Positions 26,256 to 36,395 are shown, counted from the first letter of the stretch. The stretch: 64,000 nt of DNA from Mesorhizobium tamadayense (GCF_003863365.1 NZ_RQXT01000007.1:62001-126000), one strand, 5' to 3'. Notes: generated from the letters alone by a model not told the origin. Made by a program: numbers and translations.

Positions 26256-28631
26256 TTAATCGCCGTAAGGCACCCACACGTTCTTGACCTCGATGGCGCG
26301 GCGCAGGAACGCCTCGCCGGCGGCCTCGCTCGAGGTCCAGTCGAGGCTGCGGCCATTGCCGGTCCAGACGCGCTTGAGATTGCCGATGGAGTCGGCCTCC
26401 GCCTTGGCGCAGGTATCGGCGTCGGCAAACACCCAGAGCCCGTCGACATCGTCATGCTTGGCCAGCACGCCGCAGAGCTCGGCGCTGCGGCCGGTGACGA
26501 TGTTGATGGCGCCGGCCGGAATGTCGGAATATTCGATCACCTGGTAGAGATCGGTGGCGAGCAGCGGGTCGCGCTCCGACGGAATCGCCACCACGGTGTT
26601 GCCCATGGCGAGAGCCGGCGCCACCAGCGAGATGAAGTTGAGCAGCGGCTGATTGTCCGGCGCCACGATGCCGACGACGCCCACCGGCTCATGCAGCGCC
26701 AAAGTCACGACGCGGGCCGGCGGCTGGTGCACGCGGCCTTCGAACTTGTCGGTCAGGCCGGCATAGAGGAAGAGCCGCTCGATCGACTGTTCGACCTCTT
26801 CCCGCGCAGCCTTGGCGGCGACGCCGGTGAGCTGGACGAGGCGGGACGCGAACTCGTCAGCGCGGCCGGACAGGTTTTCGGCGAAATAGTAAAGCACCTG
26901 GCTGCGGTTGAAGGCGGTCGCTTCCGGCCAGGCCTTGCACGCGCGGGCAGCAGCAACTGCATCACGGATATCCTTGCGGTTGCCGAGGCCGACTTCGCCG
27001 GCAAGCTTGCCCTTGGCGGTGGCGACGGCCAGCGAGTAATTGCCGTCCGGACGCACCTGCTTGCCGCCGATGAACAGCTTTGCCGTGCGGTCGATGGCTG
27101 AGCCATCGGCCTGCTCGACCGGCTGGGCGGAGGTAGCCGTGGCCGGCTTGATGGCGGAGCCGACTGGCGGCTTCGCCGCCAGATATTCGAACATGCCTTC
27201 GCGCCCGCCCTCGCGGCCGAAGCCGCTTTCGCGATAACCGCCGAAACCGCAGGCGGCGTCGAACATGTTGGTGCCGTTGACCCAGACGACGCCGGCCTTC
27301 AGCTGCGGCGCGACATGCAGCGCCAGATTGACGTTCTCGCTCCACACCGAGGCGGCAAGACCGTAGCGCGTGTTGTTGGCAAGCTCGATCGCTTCCTCGG
27401 TGTTGCGGAAGCTCATCGTCGCCAGCACCGGTCCGAACACCTCCTCTTGCGCCAGGATATTAGCCGGCGCAACAGAAGTCGCGAGCGTCGGCAGATGATA
27501 GTAGCCTGTCGTCGGCAAGGCGGCGTCCGGCTGCCAGCAGACGGCGCCCTGCCTGGCGCCTTCGGCGATCAGGCCCTTGACACGGTCGAGTTGGGTGCGA
27601 TCGACCAGCGGGCCGATATCGGTGTTCTTGTCGAGCGGGCTGCCGACGCGCAGCCGGCTCATCCTGACCTTGACCTTGGCGATGAAGGCGTCGGCGATGC
27701 CTTCCTGCACCAGAAGGCGCGAGCCGGCGCAGCAGACCTGGCCCTGGTTGAACCAGATGCCGTCGACCAGCCCCTCGACGGCGCTGTCGAGATCGGCATC
27801 CTCGAGGACGATGAAGGCCGACTTGCCGCCAAGCTCCAGCGACAGTTTTTTCCCCGAGCCGGCCGTCGCCTTGCGAATGATCTTGCCGACTTCGGAAGAG
27901 CCGGTGAAGGCGATCTTCTGGACGCCGGGATGGTTGACGATGGCAGCGCCCGCTTCCGGCCCGCCCTGGACGATGTTGACGACGCCCTCCGGCACCCCGG
28001 CGCGCTCGCAGATCTCGGCGAACAGGATGGCGGTGAGCGGGGTGAATTCGGCCGGCTTCAGCACCACCGCGCAGCCGGCGGCAAGCGCGGGCGCGATCTT
28101 CCAGGCCAGCATCAGCAGCGGAAAATTCCACGGGATGACCTGGCCGACGACGCCGACCGGCTTGTGACCGGGAAAGTCCTTCTCGAGCGTCTGCGCCCAG
28201 CCGGCATGATGGATGAAATGGCGGATCGCCAGCGGCACGTCGATGTCGCGGCTCTCGCGGATCGGCTTGCCGTTGTCGATCGATTCCAGCACCGCGAACA
28301 GGCGCTGGTGGCGCTGCATGGCGCGCCCGATGGCGTAAAGCACCTTGGCTCTGGCGTAGCCCGAGCTGGCGCTCCATTTCGGCAGTGCCTTGGCGGCTGC
28401 CGTGACCGCGGCGTCGATATCGGCGGCGCCGGCGTCCGAGACCTTGGCGAGCAGCTTGCCCGAGGACGGCTCACTGGTGTCGAAGGTCTTGCCGCTTGCG
28501 GCCGCCTTCCAGGCGCCGTCGATGAACAGCGCCTTGGAGAAGTCGCGCGCGGCCAACCAGGCATCGGCCTCGTTGCGGGCTTCCGGCGCCGGGCCGTAAT
28601 CCATGGCGTGATAGCGTTCGAGGATGTTCAT
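26256..28631 (-). CDS. double aldehyde dehydrogenase fusion protein
   Basis: 791 residues. The first ~490 form a complete ALDH: IPWNFPLLMLAWK, FTGSSEVGK, LELGGKSAF and the catalytic Cys in GQVCCAGSRLL. From about residue 510 a second ALDH unit begins (KLFIGGKQVRPDG, then VGVVGIVAPDNQPLL) but it stops before any catalytic Cys, so it is probably structural or substrate-channelling. Fusions of this kind sit beside deoC in rhizobia, as here. A role in oxidising the acetaldehyde made by DeoC is a reasonable inference. It follows deoC on the same strand after 69 bp. Confidence 0.85.
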   Translation of the reverse strand: MNILERYHAMDYGPAPEARNEADAWLAARDFSKALFIDGAWKAAASGKTFDTSEPSSGKLLAKVSDAGAADIDAAVTAAAKALPKWSASSGYARAKVLYAIGRAMQRHQRLFAVLESIDNGKPIRESRDIDVPLAIRHFIHHAGWAQTLEKDFPGHKPVGVVGQVIPWNFPLLMLAWKIAPALAAGCAVVLKPAEFTPLTAILFAEICERAGVPEGVVNIVQGGPEAGAAIVNHPGVQKIAFTGSSEVGKIIRKATAGSGKKLSLELGGKSAFIVLEDADLDSAVEGLVDGIWFNQGQVCCAGSRLLVQEGIADAFIAKVKVRMSRLRVGSPLDKNTDIGPLVDRTQLDRVKGLIAEGARQGAVCWQPDAALPTTGYYHLPTLATSVAPANILAQEEVFGPVLATMSFRNTEEAIELANNTRYGLAASVWSENVNLALHVAPQLKAGVVWVNGTNMFDAACGFGGYRESGFGREGGREGMFEYLAAKPPVGSAIKPATATSAQPVEQADGSAIDRTAKLFIGGKQVRPDGNYSLAVATAKGKLAGEVGLGNRKDIRDAVAAARACKAWPEATAFNRSQVLYYFAENLSGRADEFASRLVQLTGVAAKAAREEVEQSIERLFLYAGLTDKFEGRVHQPPARVVTLALHEPVGVVGIVAPDNQPLLNFISLVAPALAMGNTVVAIPSERDPLLATDLYQVIEYSDIPAGAINIVTGRSAELCGVLAKHDDVDGLWVFADADTCAKAEADSIGNLKRVWTGNGRSLDWTSSEAAGEAFLRRAIEVKNVWVPYGD

Positions 28632-28700
28632 GGCGCGGCTCCCTTCAAGAGGAGATTTTTGTTTTAGGAAGCGAACTCGGCGTTCAAGGCTTCAACCGCT

Positions 28701-29771
28701 TCAAGCCATCGCGTGGCGATGGTTGGCCGAATAGTGGCCGGTCAGGTGATGCTCGAGCTGGCGTTCGATATCGGTGAGCAGGCTGGACGCCCCGAAGCGG
28801 AACAGGTCCGGTTCGAGCCAGGGCCGTCCCAGCTCTTCCTTCATCAGCACCAGCCAGTCGAGCGAGACTTTCGCCGTCGAGATGCCACCCGCCGGTTTGA
28901 AGCCGATGAGATAGCCGGTCTCCTCGAAATAGGCGCGGATGGCGCGCACCATGGCAAGGCCGACGGGAAGCGTGGCGTTGACGCTTTCCTTGCCGGTCGA
29001 GGTCTTGATGAAGTCGGCGCCCGCCATCATCGCCACCATCGAGGCGAGCATGACGTTGCGCAGCGTGGCGAGGTCGCCGGTGCCGAGGATGACCTTCAGA
29101 TGGGCATCGCCGCAGGCGGCGCGCATGGCGACGATCTCGTTGAACAGCTCGCGCCATTTGGCGCCGTAAACCAGGCCGCGCGGGATGACAACGTCGATCT
29201 CGTCGGCGCCGTCGCGCACCGAGGCCTCGATCTCCTGCAGGCGGGTCGGGAGCGGCGCCAAGCCATGCGGGAAGGCGGTGGAGACGGCGGCGACATGGAT
29301 GCCGGTGCTGCGCAACGCCTCGACCGCGGTGGCGACGAAAGGATGGTAGACGCAGACCGCCGCCGGACGGATGGTTTCGCCGGCAATGCCCAGACCCTCG
29401 ACGATATCCTTGCGTAGCGGATTGACCGCCTTGGCGCAAAGCCGGCGCACGCGCTCGTCCGTGTCGTTGGAGTTCAGCGTGGTGAGGTCCATGCAGGCAA
29501 TCGCCCGCAGCAGCCAGGCGGCCTGGTTGTCGGCCTTGATCGAACGCCGCTTGGTGAGCGTGGCGACGCGGCGCTCCAGCGCCGAGCGGTTGACGCTGCG
29601 CACCGATTCCAGGAAGCCAAGATCGAGCTTCATGCCTGGGTTGCGGGCAATGCCGTGCTCCGACGGCATCGGCGCGTTGGCGGCGGCGCGCGCCGGCAGC
29701 GGCATCACCTTGGACGCGCCTGCGCCTGCGCCGGCCTCGCGGATCGTGCTGCCCATCTCCTGCCCTTTCAT
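28701..29771 (-). CDS. deoC: deoxyribose-phosphate aldolase
   Basis: 356 residues, the longer DERA type. FIKTSTGKESVNA contains the Schiff-base Lys, and IGFKPAGGIST holds the second Lys. It cleaves 2-deoxyribose 5-phosphate to acetaldehyde and glyceraldehyde 3-phosphate in deoxynucleoside breakdown. Two starts are possible: ATG 29771 (GAGG upstream) and ATG 29756, preceded by GGGCAGGAG. The first ~45 residues are low-complexity (Ala/Gly). The neighbouring ALDH fusion supports a catabolic role. Confidence 0.9.
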   Translation of the reverse strand: MKGQEMGSTIREAGAGAGASKVMPLPARAAANAPMPSEHGIARNPGMKLDLGFLESVRSVNRSALERRVATLTKRRSIKADNQAAWLLRAIACMDLTTLNSNDTDERVRRLCAKAVNPLRKDIVEGLGIAGETIRPAAVCVYHPFVATAVEALRSTGIHVAAVSTAFPHGLAPLPTRLQEIEASVRDGADEIDVVIPRGLVYGAKWRELFNEIVAMRAACGDAHLKVILGTGDLATLRNVMLASMVAMMAGADFIKTSTGKESVNATLPVGLAMVRAIRAYFEETGYLIGFKPAGGISTAKVSLDWLVLMKEELGRPWLEPDLFRFGASSLLTDIERQLEHHLTGHYSANHRHAMA

Positions 29772-29797
29772 TCAGCGACCTCACGCTCATGTCTTGG

Positions 29798-29873
29798 TGC
29801 GTGTCGTTTTCCCAAACCGTTCGACATTTTTGGGCGACACGCACGAAGATAGCCCGTGAAGCAGCGCTTCACG
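29798..29873. repeat. hairpin pair, RIME-like
   Basis: TGCGTGTCG (29798-29806) pairs with CGACACGCA (29835-29843), and inner arms CCCAAA and TTTGGG extend it. A second short palindrome, CGTGAAGC/GCTTCACG (29855-29873), follows. The design matches the double palindrome at 10089-10192. It lies directly upstream of deoC and downstream of fpr. Confidence 0.65.
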
Positions 29874-29966
29874 AGTCTTTCAAAGGTTCATAGCGGAAAA
29901 AGGCCGCGAAAGCAGCAGATTTTTGACCGTATGGTCAAAAGGCAAACGAAGCGACGTCGGCTGATC

Positions 29967-30794
29967 TCAGCCGACGAAGGCGCGCTCGACGACGAAGCTT
30001 GCGGGATGGCTGAGCGAGCCTTCCTGGAAGCCGAGGCTTTCGGCGAGCTCCTTGACGTCCTTCAGCATGTGCATCGAGCCGCAAATCATGATGCGGTCGG
30101 TCTCGGGATTGAGCTTGTCGATGCCGAGGTCGGAGTAGAACTTGCCCGAGCCGATCAGCGCGGTGATGCGGCCCATGCGCGCCGACTCCTCGCGGGTCGT
30201 CGAATTGTAGAGCGTGACGCGGCCGCCGGTCAGCTCGCCGATCAGCGGATCGGTCTCGAGCGCAGCCACCAGCTCCTGGCCAAAGGTGAGCTCGGCATTG
30301 TCGCGGCAGGTGTGGGTGAGGATGACCTGGTCGAACTTCTCATAGGTGTCGGGATCGCGCAGCAGACTGGCGAAAGGCGCGATGCCGGTGCCGGTCGAGA
30401 TCATGACCACGCGCTTGGCCGGGGTCAGCGCGTCGAGCACCAGCGTGCCGGTCGACTTCTGGCGCATGATGACCGTGTCGCCGACCTCGATCTTCTGCAG
30501 CTCGGAGGTCAGCGGACCGTCCGGAACCTTGATCGAGAAGAATTCGAGCTCGTCGTCCCAGGCGGGGCTGGCGACGGAATAGGCGCGGAAGATCGGCTTC
30601 TCGGCATTGGGCAGGCCGATCATGACGAACTCGCCGGAGCGGAAGCGCAGCGACTGCGGGCGGGTGATGCGGAACGAGAACAGCCGGTCGGTGTAGTGCT
30701 TCACCGACACCACCGTCTCGGCATAGACATTGGCCGGGATCGGAAACTGCAGCGGCTTGGCGCCGGCGATGTTGACCGCGGATGTCGTGTTCAT
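29967..30794 (-). CDS. fpr: ferredoxin/flavodoxin--NADP(+) reductase
   Basis: 275 residues from ATG 30794; an earlier in-frame start at 30836 adds an unlikely basic leader. FAD is bound by FRAYSVASPAWDD, NADP by MISTGTGIAPFASLLRD and ICGSMHMLKDV. The C-terminus ends in VERAFVG, as in bacterial subclass-I Fpr. It exchanges electrons between NADPH and ferredoxin. A 6-hydroxynicotinate reductase-like gene 8 kb away would need reduced ferredoxin, so a link is possible but unproven. The gene is divergent from hyuA. Confidence 0.92.
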   Translation of the reverse strand: MNTTSAVNIAGAKPLQFPIPANVYAETVVSVKHYTDRLFSFRITRPQSLRFRSGEFVMIGLPNAEKPIFRAYSVASPAWDDELEFFSIKVPDGPLTSELQKIEVGDTVIMRQKSTGTLVLDALTPAKRVVMISTGTGIAPFASLLRDPDTYEKFDQVILTHTCRDNAELTFGQELVAALETDPLIGELTGGRVTLYNSTTREESARMGRITALIGSGKFYSDLGIDKLNPETDRIMICGSMHMLKDVKELAESLGFQEGSLSHPASFVVERAFVG

Positions 30795-30919
30795 CAAACC
30801 CAACTTTCCGGCGCGGACGCGAGGCGCTGGCGCCAAACTTTCTCCTGCGCGTCCGAACGGTCAGGTTCCGACGTGCTCCTCACACACTGCCAAGCGGTAA
30901 GCTCTTGTGTCGGAAACTT

Positions 30920-30936
30920 ATTAGTATACAAATGAT
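30920..30936. promoter_or_regulatory. candidate operator shared by hyuAB and the molybdenum hydroxylase operon
   Basis: ATTAGTATACAAATGAT lies 79 bp before the hyuA start. Its core ATTAGTATACAAAT is a near-perfect palindrome. At 43618-43634 the same 17 bases recur with two changes, in front of the minus-strand operon that contains a MarR gene. Confidence 0.6.
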
Positions 30937-31014
30937 CTTCAGGTCAAGATGGCGACGTAAAACGCCTTTCCAAACCGAGGCATATCCGTAGTCCTGGCAT
31001 TTCGGGTTTCGGCA

Positions 31015-33087
31015 ATGAATGAGAATTTTTCGGCGTCGGCGGGAAGTGTAGTGGCCGGCATCGATGTCGGGGGTACTTTCACCGACCTGCTTTTGGTCGA
31101 CGGCAAGGCCGGCGGCAAGGTGCATATCGCCAAGACCCCGACTACCGTCGAGAACCAGGCATTCGGCGTGGTCGCAGCACTCGCAGCGACCGGCTTTCCG
31201 GTCGACGGCATCGACCTCATCGTGCATGGCACGACAACGACCACCAATGCGGTGCTGGAGCGCCGGTTGGCACGGACCGGCATGATCACGACGCGCGGCT
31301 TCCGCGACGTGATCGAGCTCGGCAGGCGCACGCGGCCGCAGGCCTATGGCATGACCGGAACTTTCGTGCCGGTCATTCCGCGCGATCTTCGGCTCGAAGT
31401 GTCGGAGCGGGTCGAGGCATCCGGCGCCGTGCGCATCCCGCTCGACGAGGCCGAGATGCGCGACGCGGTGAAGCGGCTGCTCGACGCCGGCTGCGAGTCG
31501 CTCGTCATCCATTTCCTGCATTCCTACGCCAACCCGGCGCATGAGCGCCGCGCGGCGCAGATCGCGGCGGAACTCTGGCCGAACGGCCACATCACGACCG
31601 GCCATGCGCTGCTTTCGGAAGCGCGCGAGTTCGAGCGCGGCGTGACCGCGGCGGTCAACGCCTCGGTGCAGCCGATCCTCGAGCGCTATGTCGAACGGCT
31701 GCGCAAGGAGCTCGGCGCCAAGGGCTATGCCCGAGACTTCCTGATCATGAACGGCAATGGCGGCATGATCTCGGCCCGCTTCGTCACGCAGGAATCGGCA
31801 AAGACGGTGATGTCCGGCCCGGCCTCGGGCGTGATTGCCGCCGCCTATACGGGAAAGCGCGCCGGGTTCGGCAACCTCGTCACCTACGACATGGGCGGCA
31901 CCTCGACCGACGTGTCGCTGATCCGCAATGCGGAACCGGCCGTGTCGAACGAGATCGAGATCGAATATGCGATGCCGATCCATGTGCCGATGGTGGCGGT
32001 GCACACCGTCGGCGCCGGCGGCGGCTCGATCGCGCGCGTCGACGCTGCCGGGCTGATCCAGATCGGCCCGGAGAGCGCCGGCGCCAATCCCGGCCCGATC
32101 TGCTACGGGCGCGGCGGCACCGAGCCGACCATCACCGACGCCAATCTTGTTCTCGGACGGCTGGCGCCGAAGAAGCTGCTTGCCGTCGACAATCCGGTCA
32201 CCGCCGAGCGCGTGACTTCCATCTTCGAGGACAGGATCGGCAAGCGGACCGGCCTTTCCGGCGTCGAGGCGGCCGGGGCGGTCTTGAGGCTCGGCAACAT
32301 GAAGATGGCGGGCGCCATCCGCATGGTCTCGGTGTCGCGCGGCCACGATCCGCGCGATTTCGCGCTGTTCGCGTTTGGCGGCGCCGGGCCGCTGCATGCG
32401 ACGGCGCTTGCCCGCGAGCTCGGCTTGCCGAGAGTGCTGGTGCCGGCGCGGCCCGGCATCACCAACGCGCTCGGCTGCGTCGTCGCGGATCTGAGGCACG
32501 ACTTCGTTAACACGGTCAACCAGCCGGTGGCTGGCCTCGACGAAGCAAAGCTTCGCGAGTTATTGGAACGGCACCGTAACGAAGGCGAGGCGCTGATCGC
32601 CAAGGAGGCGGTGAGGCCGGATGCGATCCGCGTCACTCATTCCGCCGACATGCAGTTCGTCGGCCAGACGCACATCATCAACGTGCCGCTGCCGTCCTCC
32701 TCGGTGACGCGGGCGACGCTGCAGCAATTGTTCGAGAAAGCCTATTTCGCGCGCTTCAAGGTCGAGCTGCCGGAGATCCGCGCCAACCTAGTCAACCTCA
32801 ACACGTCGGTGACCGGCGTGCGGCCGCAGATCGACCTGTCGCGGCTGATCGATCCGGCCGGCCGAGAGGCAAGCCTCGAAGAGGCACGGCGCGAAATCCG
32901 GCCGGTCTGGTATCATGGCACTTGGCACGACACGCCGGTCTATGCCCGTGAAAAGCTGCCGCTCGAGGCGATCATCGAGGGGCCTGCGATCCTGGAACAG
33001 ATGGACGCCACCACCGTGCTCGAACCCGGCGACCGCGCGCGCTCGGACGCCGACGGCAACATCATCATCGACATCGGCGAGGCCTGA
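31015..33087 (+). CDS. hyuA: hydantoinase/oxoprolinase subunit A (HyuA family)
   Basis: 690 residues. The ASKHA-type ATPase starts with AGIDVGGTFTDLLLVDG; HGTTTTTNAVLERRL and YDMGGTSTDVSLI are conserved phosphate and adenine motifs, and VGAGGGSIARVD follows. The family opens cyclic amides (hydantoins, 5-oxoproline) at the cost of ATP, or carboxylates ketones. HyuB follows after 2 bp, so the two form one complex. The shared operator with the operon at 43.5 kb suggests that the substrate is a lactam made there. Confidence 0.88.
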   Translation: MNENFSASAGSVVAGIDVGGTFTDLLLVDGKAGGKVHIAKTPTTVENQAFGVVAALAATGFPVDGIDLIVHGTTTTTNAVLERRLARTGMITTRGFRDVIELGRRTRPQAYGMTGTFVPVIPRDLRLEVSERVEASGAVRIPLDEAEMRDAVKRLLDAGCESLVIHFLHSYANPAHERRAAQIAAELWPNGHITTGHALLSEAREFERGVTAAVNASVQPILERYVERLRKELGAKGYARDFLIMNGNGGMISARFVTQESAKTVMSGPASGVIAAAYTGKRAGFGNLVTYDMGGTSTDVSLIRNAEPAVSNEIEIEYAMPIHVPMVAVHTVGAGGGSIARVDAAGLIQIGPESAGANPGPICYGRGGTEPTITDANLVLGRLAPKKLLAVDNPVTAERVTSIFEDRIGKRTGLSGVEAAGAVLRLGNMKMAGAIRMVSVSRGHDPRDFALFAFGGAGPLHATALARELGLPRVLVPARPGITNALGCVVADLRHDFVNTVNQPVAGLDEAKLRELLERHRNEGEALIAKEAVRPDAIRVTHSADMQFVGQTHIINVPLPSSSVTRATLQQLFEKAYFARFKVELPEIRANLVNLNTSVTGVRPQIDLSRLIDPAGREASLEEARREIRPVWYHGTWHDTPVYAREKLPLEAIIEGPAILEQMDATTVLEPGDRARSDADGNIIIDIGEA

Positions 33088-33089
33088 CG

Positions 33090-34805
33090 ATGCCAGCGTT
33101 CGAAGAGGCAAAGCTCGACACGATCACGCTTTCGGTGCTGCAGGCGGCTCTGCAGCAGGTTTGCGACGAGATGGACCTGACCTTTTCCCGCGCGGCCTTC
33201 TCGCCGGTCATCGCTGAAGCCAATGATCGCTCCGACGGCATCTATTCGGCCGTCGACGGCTCGCTGATCGCGCAAGGCAGCCAGGGTCTGCCGGTGTTCG
33301 TCGGCGTCATGCAATACTCGACCAAGACGGTGATCGAGATGATCGCCGACGGCCGCTGCCTGGCGCCGGAATCCGGCGACATCTACATCGTCAACGACCC
33401 CTATCTCGGCGGCACGCATCTGATGGATGTGCGCTTCGTCATGCCGGTCTACCGGGACGGCAAGATCTTCTGCTGGCTTTCCAACACCGGGCACTGGCCG
33501 GACATCGGCGGCTCGGTGCCGGGCGGCTTCTCGGCCTCGGCGACCGCTGTCGAGCAGGAAGGCTTGCGGCTGCCGCCGGTGAAGCTGTTCAAGAAGGGCG
33601 TGCTCGATCCGGAGATTTACGCCATCATCTGCTCCAATATCCGCGTTGCCGACCAGCGCATTGGCGATATCCGCGCGCAGGCTGCAGCCTTGCTGATCGG
33701 CCAGGACAGGCTCAATGAAATCCTCGATCGTTACGGAGACGAAACCGTCGTCGAAGCGATCGCCGAGCTGCGGCGCCGCGCCGCCGACCAGATGCGCGCC
33801 TCGATCGCGGCGATACCGGACGGCGTCTACCGCTCGCAGGCCTTCGTCGATTCCGACGGGGTGGTGAACGAGCCGCTGACCATCAATCTCGCGGTCGAGA
33901 AGAAGGGCGACACGCTCACCTTCGATTTCGCCGGCTCATCAAAACCCTGCGCCGGGCCGATGAACAGCGTGCTGGCGACGACGCTGTCCTCGGTCTATCT
34001 CGCCATGCGGCATATTTTTCCGGAGGTGCCGATCAGCGCCGGCGCCTTCGAGCCGCTGATCGTCAAGCGGCCGGAAGGCACCTTCCTCGACGCGAGATAT
34101 CCGCGCCCGGTCTCGGGCTGCGCGGCCGAGGTCTCGCAGCGCATCGCCGAAGCGGTGTTTGCGGCCATGGTGCAGGCGCTGCCCGAGAAGGTGACGGCAG
34201 CGCCCGCCGGCTCCAGCGGCAATTTCGCGCTCGGCGGCAACGATCCTGCGCGTGGCCGCGACTATGTCATGTACCAGATCTCGGGCGGCGGCTATGGCGG
34301 CAATGCCGGCCATGACGGACTAAGCAATGGCTGCTCGACCATCGGCATTTCGAAGTCGCCGCCGGTCGAAATCATGGAGCAGGCCTTCCCGGTGCTCTAC
34401 CGGCACTATGCGCTGCGCGAAGGCTCGGGCGGCGCCGGCAAGCATCGCGGCGGTTTCGGGCTCGCTTACGAGGTCGAGATCCTGCGCGGCGAGGCGCGCG
34501 CCTCCTTCGTCATGGACCACGGCCGCTTCGGCCCGCAGGGCGCGCTCGGCGGCAGGGACGGCGCTCCCAACACGGTAACGGTGTTCCGGGGCGGCGAAGC
34601 GCACGTGCCGCCGCATCTTTCCAAGGAACAGGACATAGCGCTCAAGGCCGGCGATCGCGTGCGCGTCGGAACACCCGGCGGCGGCGGTTATGGCTACCCG
34701 CGCGAGCGCGACCCGGGGCTGGTCGCCGAGGATGTCCGGCTCGGCTACTACACGCCCGAACAGGCGCAGGAGATGTTCGGAGTTGTCTTATCAGCGGTTG
34801 ATTGA
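33090..34805 (+). CDS. hyuB: hydantoinase/oxoprolinase subunit B (HyuB family)
   Basis: 571 residues, the normal HyuB length. LDTITLSVLQAALQQVCDEM, SPVIAEANDRSDGIY and DIYIVNDPYLGGTHLMD are family hallmarks; GGYGGNAGHDGLSNGCST and LREGSGGAGKHRGG mark the C-terminal half. It starts 2 bp after hyuA and is translated with it. It is followed by the repeat that carries the IS element, with no other gene in the operon. Confidence 0.88.
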   Translation: MPAFEEAKLDTITLSVLQAALQQVCDEMDLTFSRAAFSPVIAEANDRSDGIYSAVDGSLIAQGSQGLPVFVGVMQYSTKTVIEMIADGRCLAPESGDIYIVNDPYLGGTHLMDVRFVMPVYRDGKIFCWLSNTGHWPDIGGSVPGGFSASATAVEQEGLRLPPVKLFKKGVLDPEIYAIICSNIRVADQRIGDIRAQAAALLIGQDRLNEILDRYGDETVVEAIAELRRRAADQMRASIAAIPDGVYRSQAFVDSDGVVNEPLTINLAVEKKGDTLTFDFAGSSKPCAGPMNSVLATTLSSVYLAMRHIFPEVPISAGAFEPLIVKRPEGTFLDARYPRPVSGCAAEVSQRIAEAVFAAMVQALPEKVTAAPAGSSGNFALGGNDPARGRDYVMYQISGGGYGGNAGHDGLSNGCSTIGISKSPPVEIMEQAFPVLYRHYALREGSGGAGKHRGGFGLAYEVEILRGEARASFVMDHGRFGPQGALGGRDGAPNTVTVFRGGEAHVPPHLSKEQDIALKAGDRVRVGTPGGGGYGYPRERDPGLVAEDVRLGYYTPEQAQEMFGVVLSAVD

Positions 34806-35000
34806 AAGGGCGACGGAAAGAAGGCGCGGCCCGATATCGATCCAATCCAAGCACCACGTCGAGTTCCTTCACACCCCCCTCTGCCCTGCCGGGCATCTCC
34901 CCCGCAAGGGGGGAGATTGGCGGCTTCAGCCTTGGCGCCCTCCCTTCAACGCCGGAGATCGGCAAAGGCGGAACGACCATCCGATCTCCCCCCTTGCGGG

Positions 35001-36395
35001 CTACGCGATTCACACATTTCGGAGGCTCCAACCATGCTTGATGGCGTGGAACTGAGTGAGGCCTCTGATCATGACGATGGGGACCTGGCTTTCCGTAGTA
35101 GCCGGTCCAACCACCGAGCCTTGCGAAGATCCAGGCGGCGTAGGCGAGCGAGCCTTTGGGATGCGGGTTCTTCTGCTTTGCGGTCTTGCCCTCGAGGGTT
35201 TGGCAGACGCGCTCCAGGGCGGGCTGGTCGTCGGGATCGAAGACATCGCCGAGAGGGCGTTTGGCTTCACCGTCGCGCTCGGCGACGAGCTGCATCACCT
35301 TGAGTGCGGCGATCAGAATGGCGATGACGAGCTTTTCGAGCGGGCCGTCCTGCTCCTGGCGCAAGGCTTCAACGTCGAAGCCCTTTGTCTTCATGGTGCG
35401 GAACAACTGCTCGATGGTCCAGCGCAAGCGGTAAAAGCCGATGATGCGGTGCGCGTCGGCGATGTCGTTGACCTGATGAGTGGTGAGCAAGAACCACAGC
35501 GCCGGCTCCTCGCCTTGGGGAGCATTGGTCTCGCGGCCGATGACCAATGTCACGCTTACGGTTGCAGGCAAGCCGTCGGCGGCCGTGCGCGGTTTGGGCC
35601 GCTTGATCTCGACCTTGCCGAAGCTGACGGACAACTCGGCCCTGCGGGCCTTGCGGCCAGGCGTAGCAGGCAACGCCACCGTCATGCGGCCCGCTTCGCC
35701 CCATGTCTCGGCCTTGGAGAACAGAGACGTTGCGTCGGCGAGGCGCCGGTCTTGAGCGGCGCGCACCAGCTTCTCCACATTGGCCGGCTTGAAGGCGAAG
35801 CATTCGTAGATGTCGCCTTCGCGATCTTCGATGACCGTGACGCAGGCCGCGCCGGCTTCGGCCAGGGCGCCGGCACTCTGTGCGCCGGACAGCCAGCGCC
35901 GGCTGTCCTTGTCCTCAAACGTCTTTTGCCTGCGCTTCTCGCGTTCGCCGCCCCGACGCTTCAGAACGAAGGTCTCGACCAGCCCAAGCACCGTCCCCGC
36001 ATTGGCGTCCACCGCGATGACCGGATGAAAGGACAGGCCCACGCCTTTCTCATCCACCCGCAGAGCCGACGTGTCCTGAATGGCAAGCACGTGCCGGCCG
36101 GCGACCTGAGCGCAGGTGCGCTCCCGCGCTGCCGACACCATCTCGTCGAGCCTCACCTTGGGATTGTGCAAAAACCGCGTGATCCGCATCTCGCCGGCGC
36201 GGTCGCCCCCAGCAGCCTGACGCTGACACCCCTGCCGCCATGCGCGACAAGGCGTTCATACAAGAAGGCCCCCCTTTTTCTCGCCGTGCGTCCCCAACTC
36301 TCCCAAGCTCAGTTCCTCTCCTATGCGCGAATCGCCGCCATACGGAGTCAGCTTCAAAGCCGCGCCGCAACCCCTCTCAGATGTGTGAATGTCGT
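35001..36395 (-). mobile_element. IS4-family insertion sequence, decayed, 1395 bp
   Basis: The ends are inverted repeats: the left end reads CTACGCGATTCACACATTT and the right end, reversed, CTACGACATTCACACATCT. Directly outside both ends is the 9-bp sequence CCTTGCGGG (34992-35000 and 36396-36404), a target-site duplication. Length, ends and duplication suit the IS4 family. The single transposase gene on the minus strand is broken. Confidence 0.88.
35010..36341 (-). pseudogene. IS4-family transposase, several frameshifts
   Basis: Most of the protein is open from 36189 to about 35085 in one frame: LAIQDTSALR (first Asp), VIEDREGDIYE (second Asp) and the YREK signature YRLRWTIEQLFRTMK with the catalytic Glu. 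The family-like C-terminus PIVMIRGLTQFHAIKHG, ending at a stop at 35010, is in another frame. A G-run at 35079-35082 is one base too long. Upstream, expected segments GEELSLGELG, GDARREK and RGAFLYERLVAHGG lie in three successive frames, with another shift at about 36190. I count about four shifts, so the enzyme is inactive unless these are sequencing errors. The probable original ATG is at 36341. Confidence 0.8.

Noticed and set aside
30880..32499. 539-codon minus-strand open frame
   Set aside because: Antisense to hyuA, whose motifs are complete; low-complexity Arg/Asp-rich translation.
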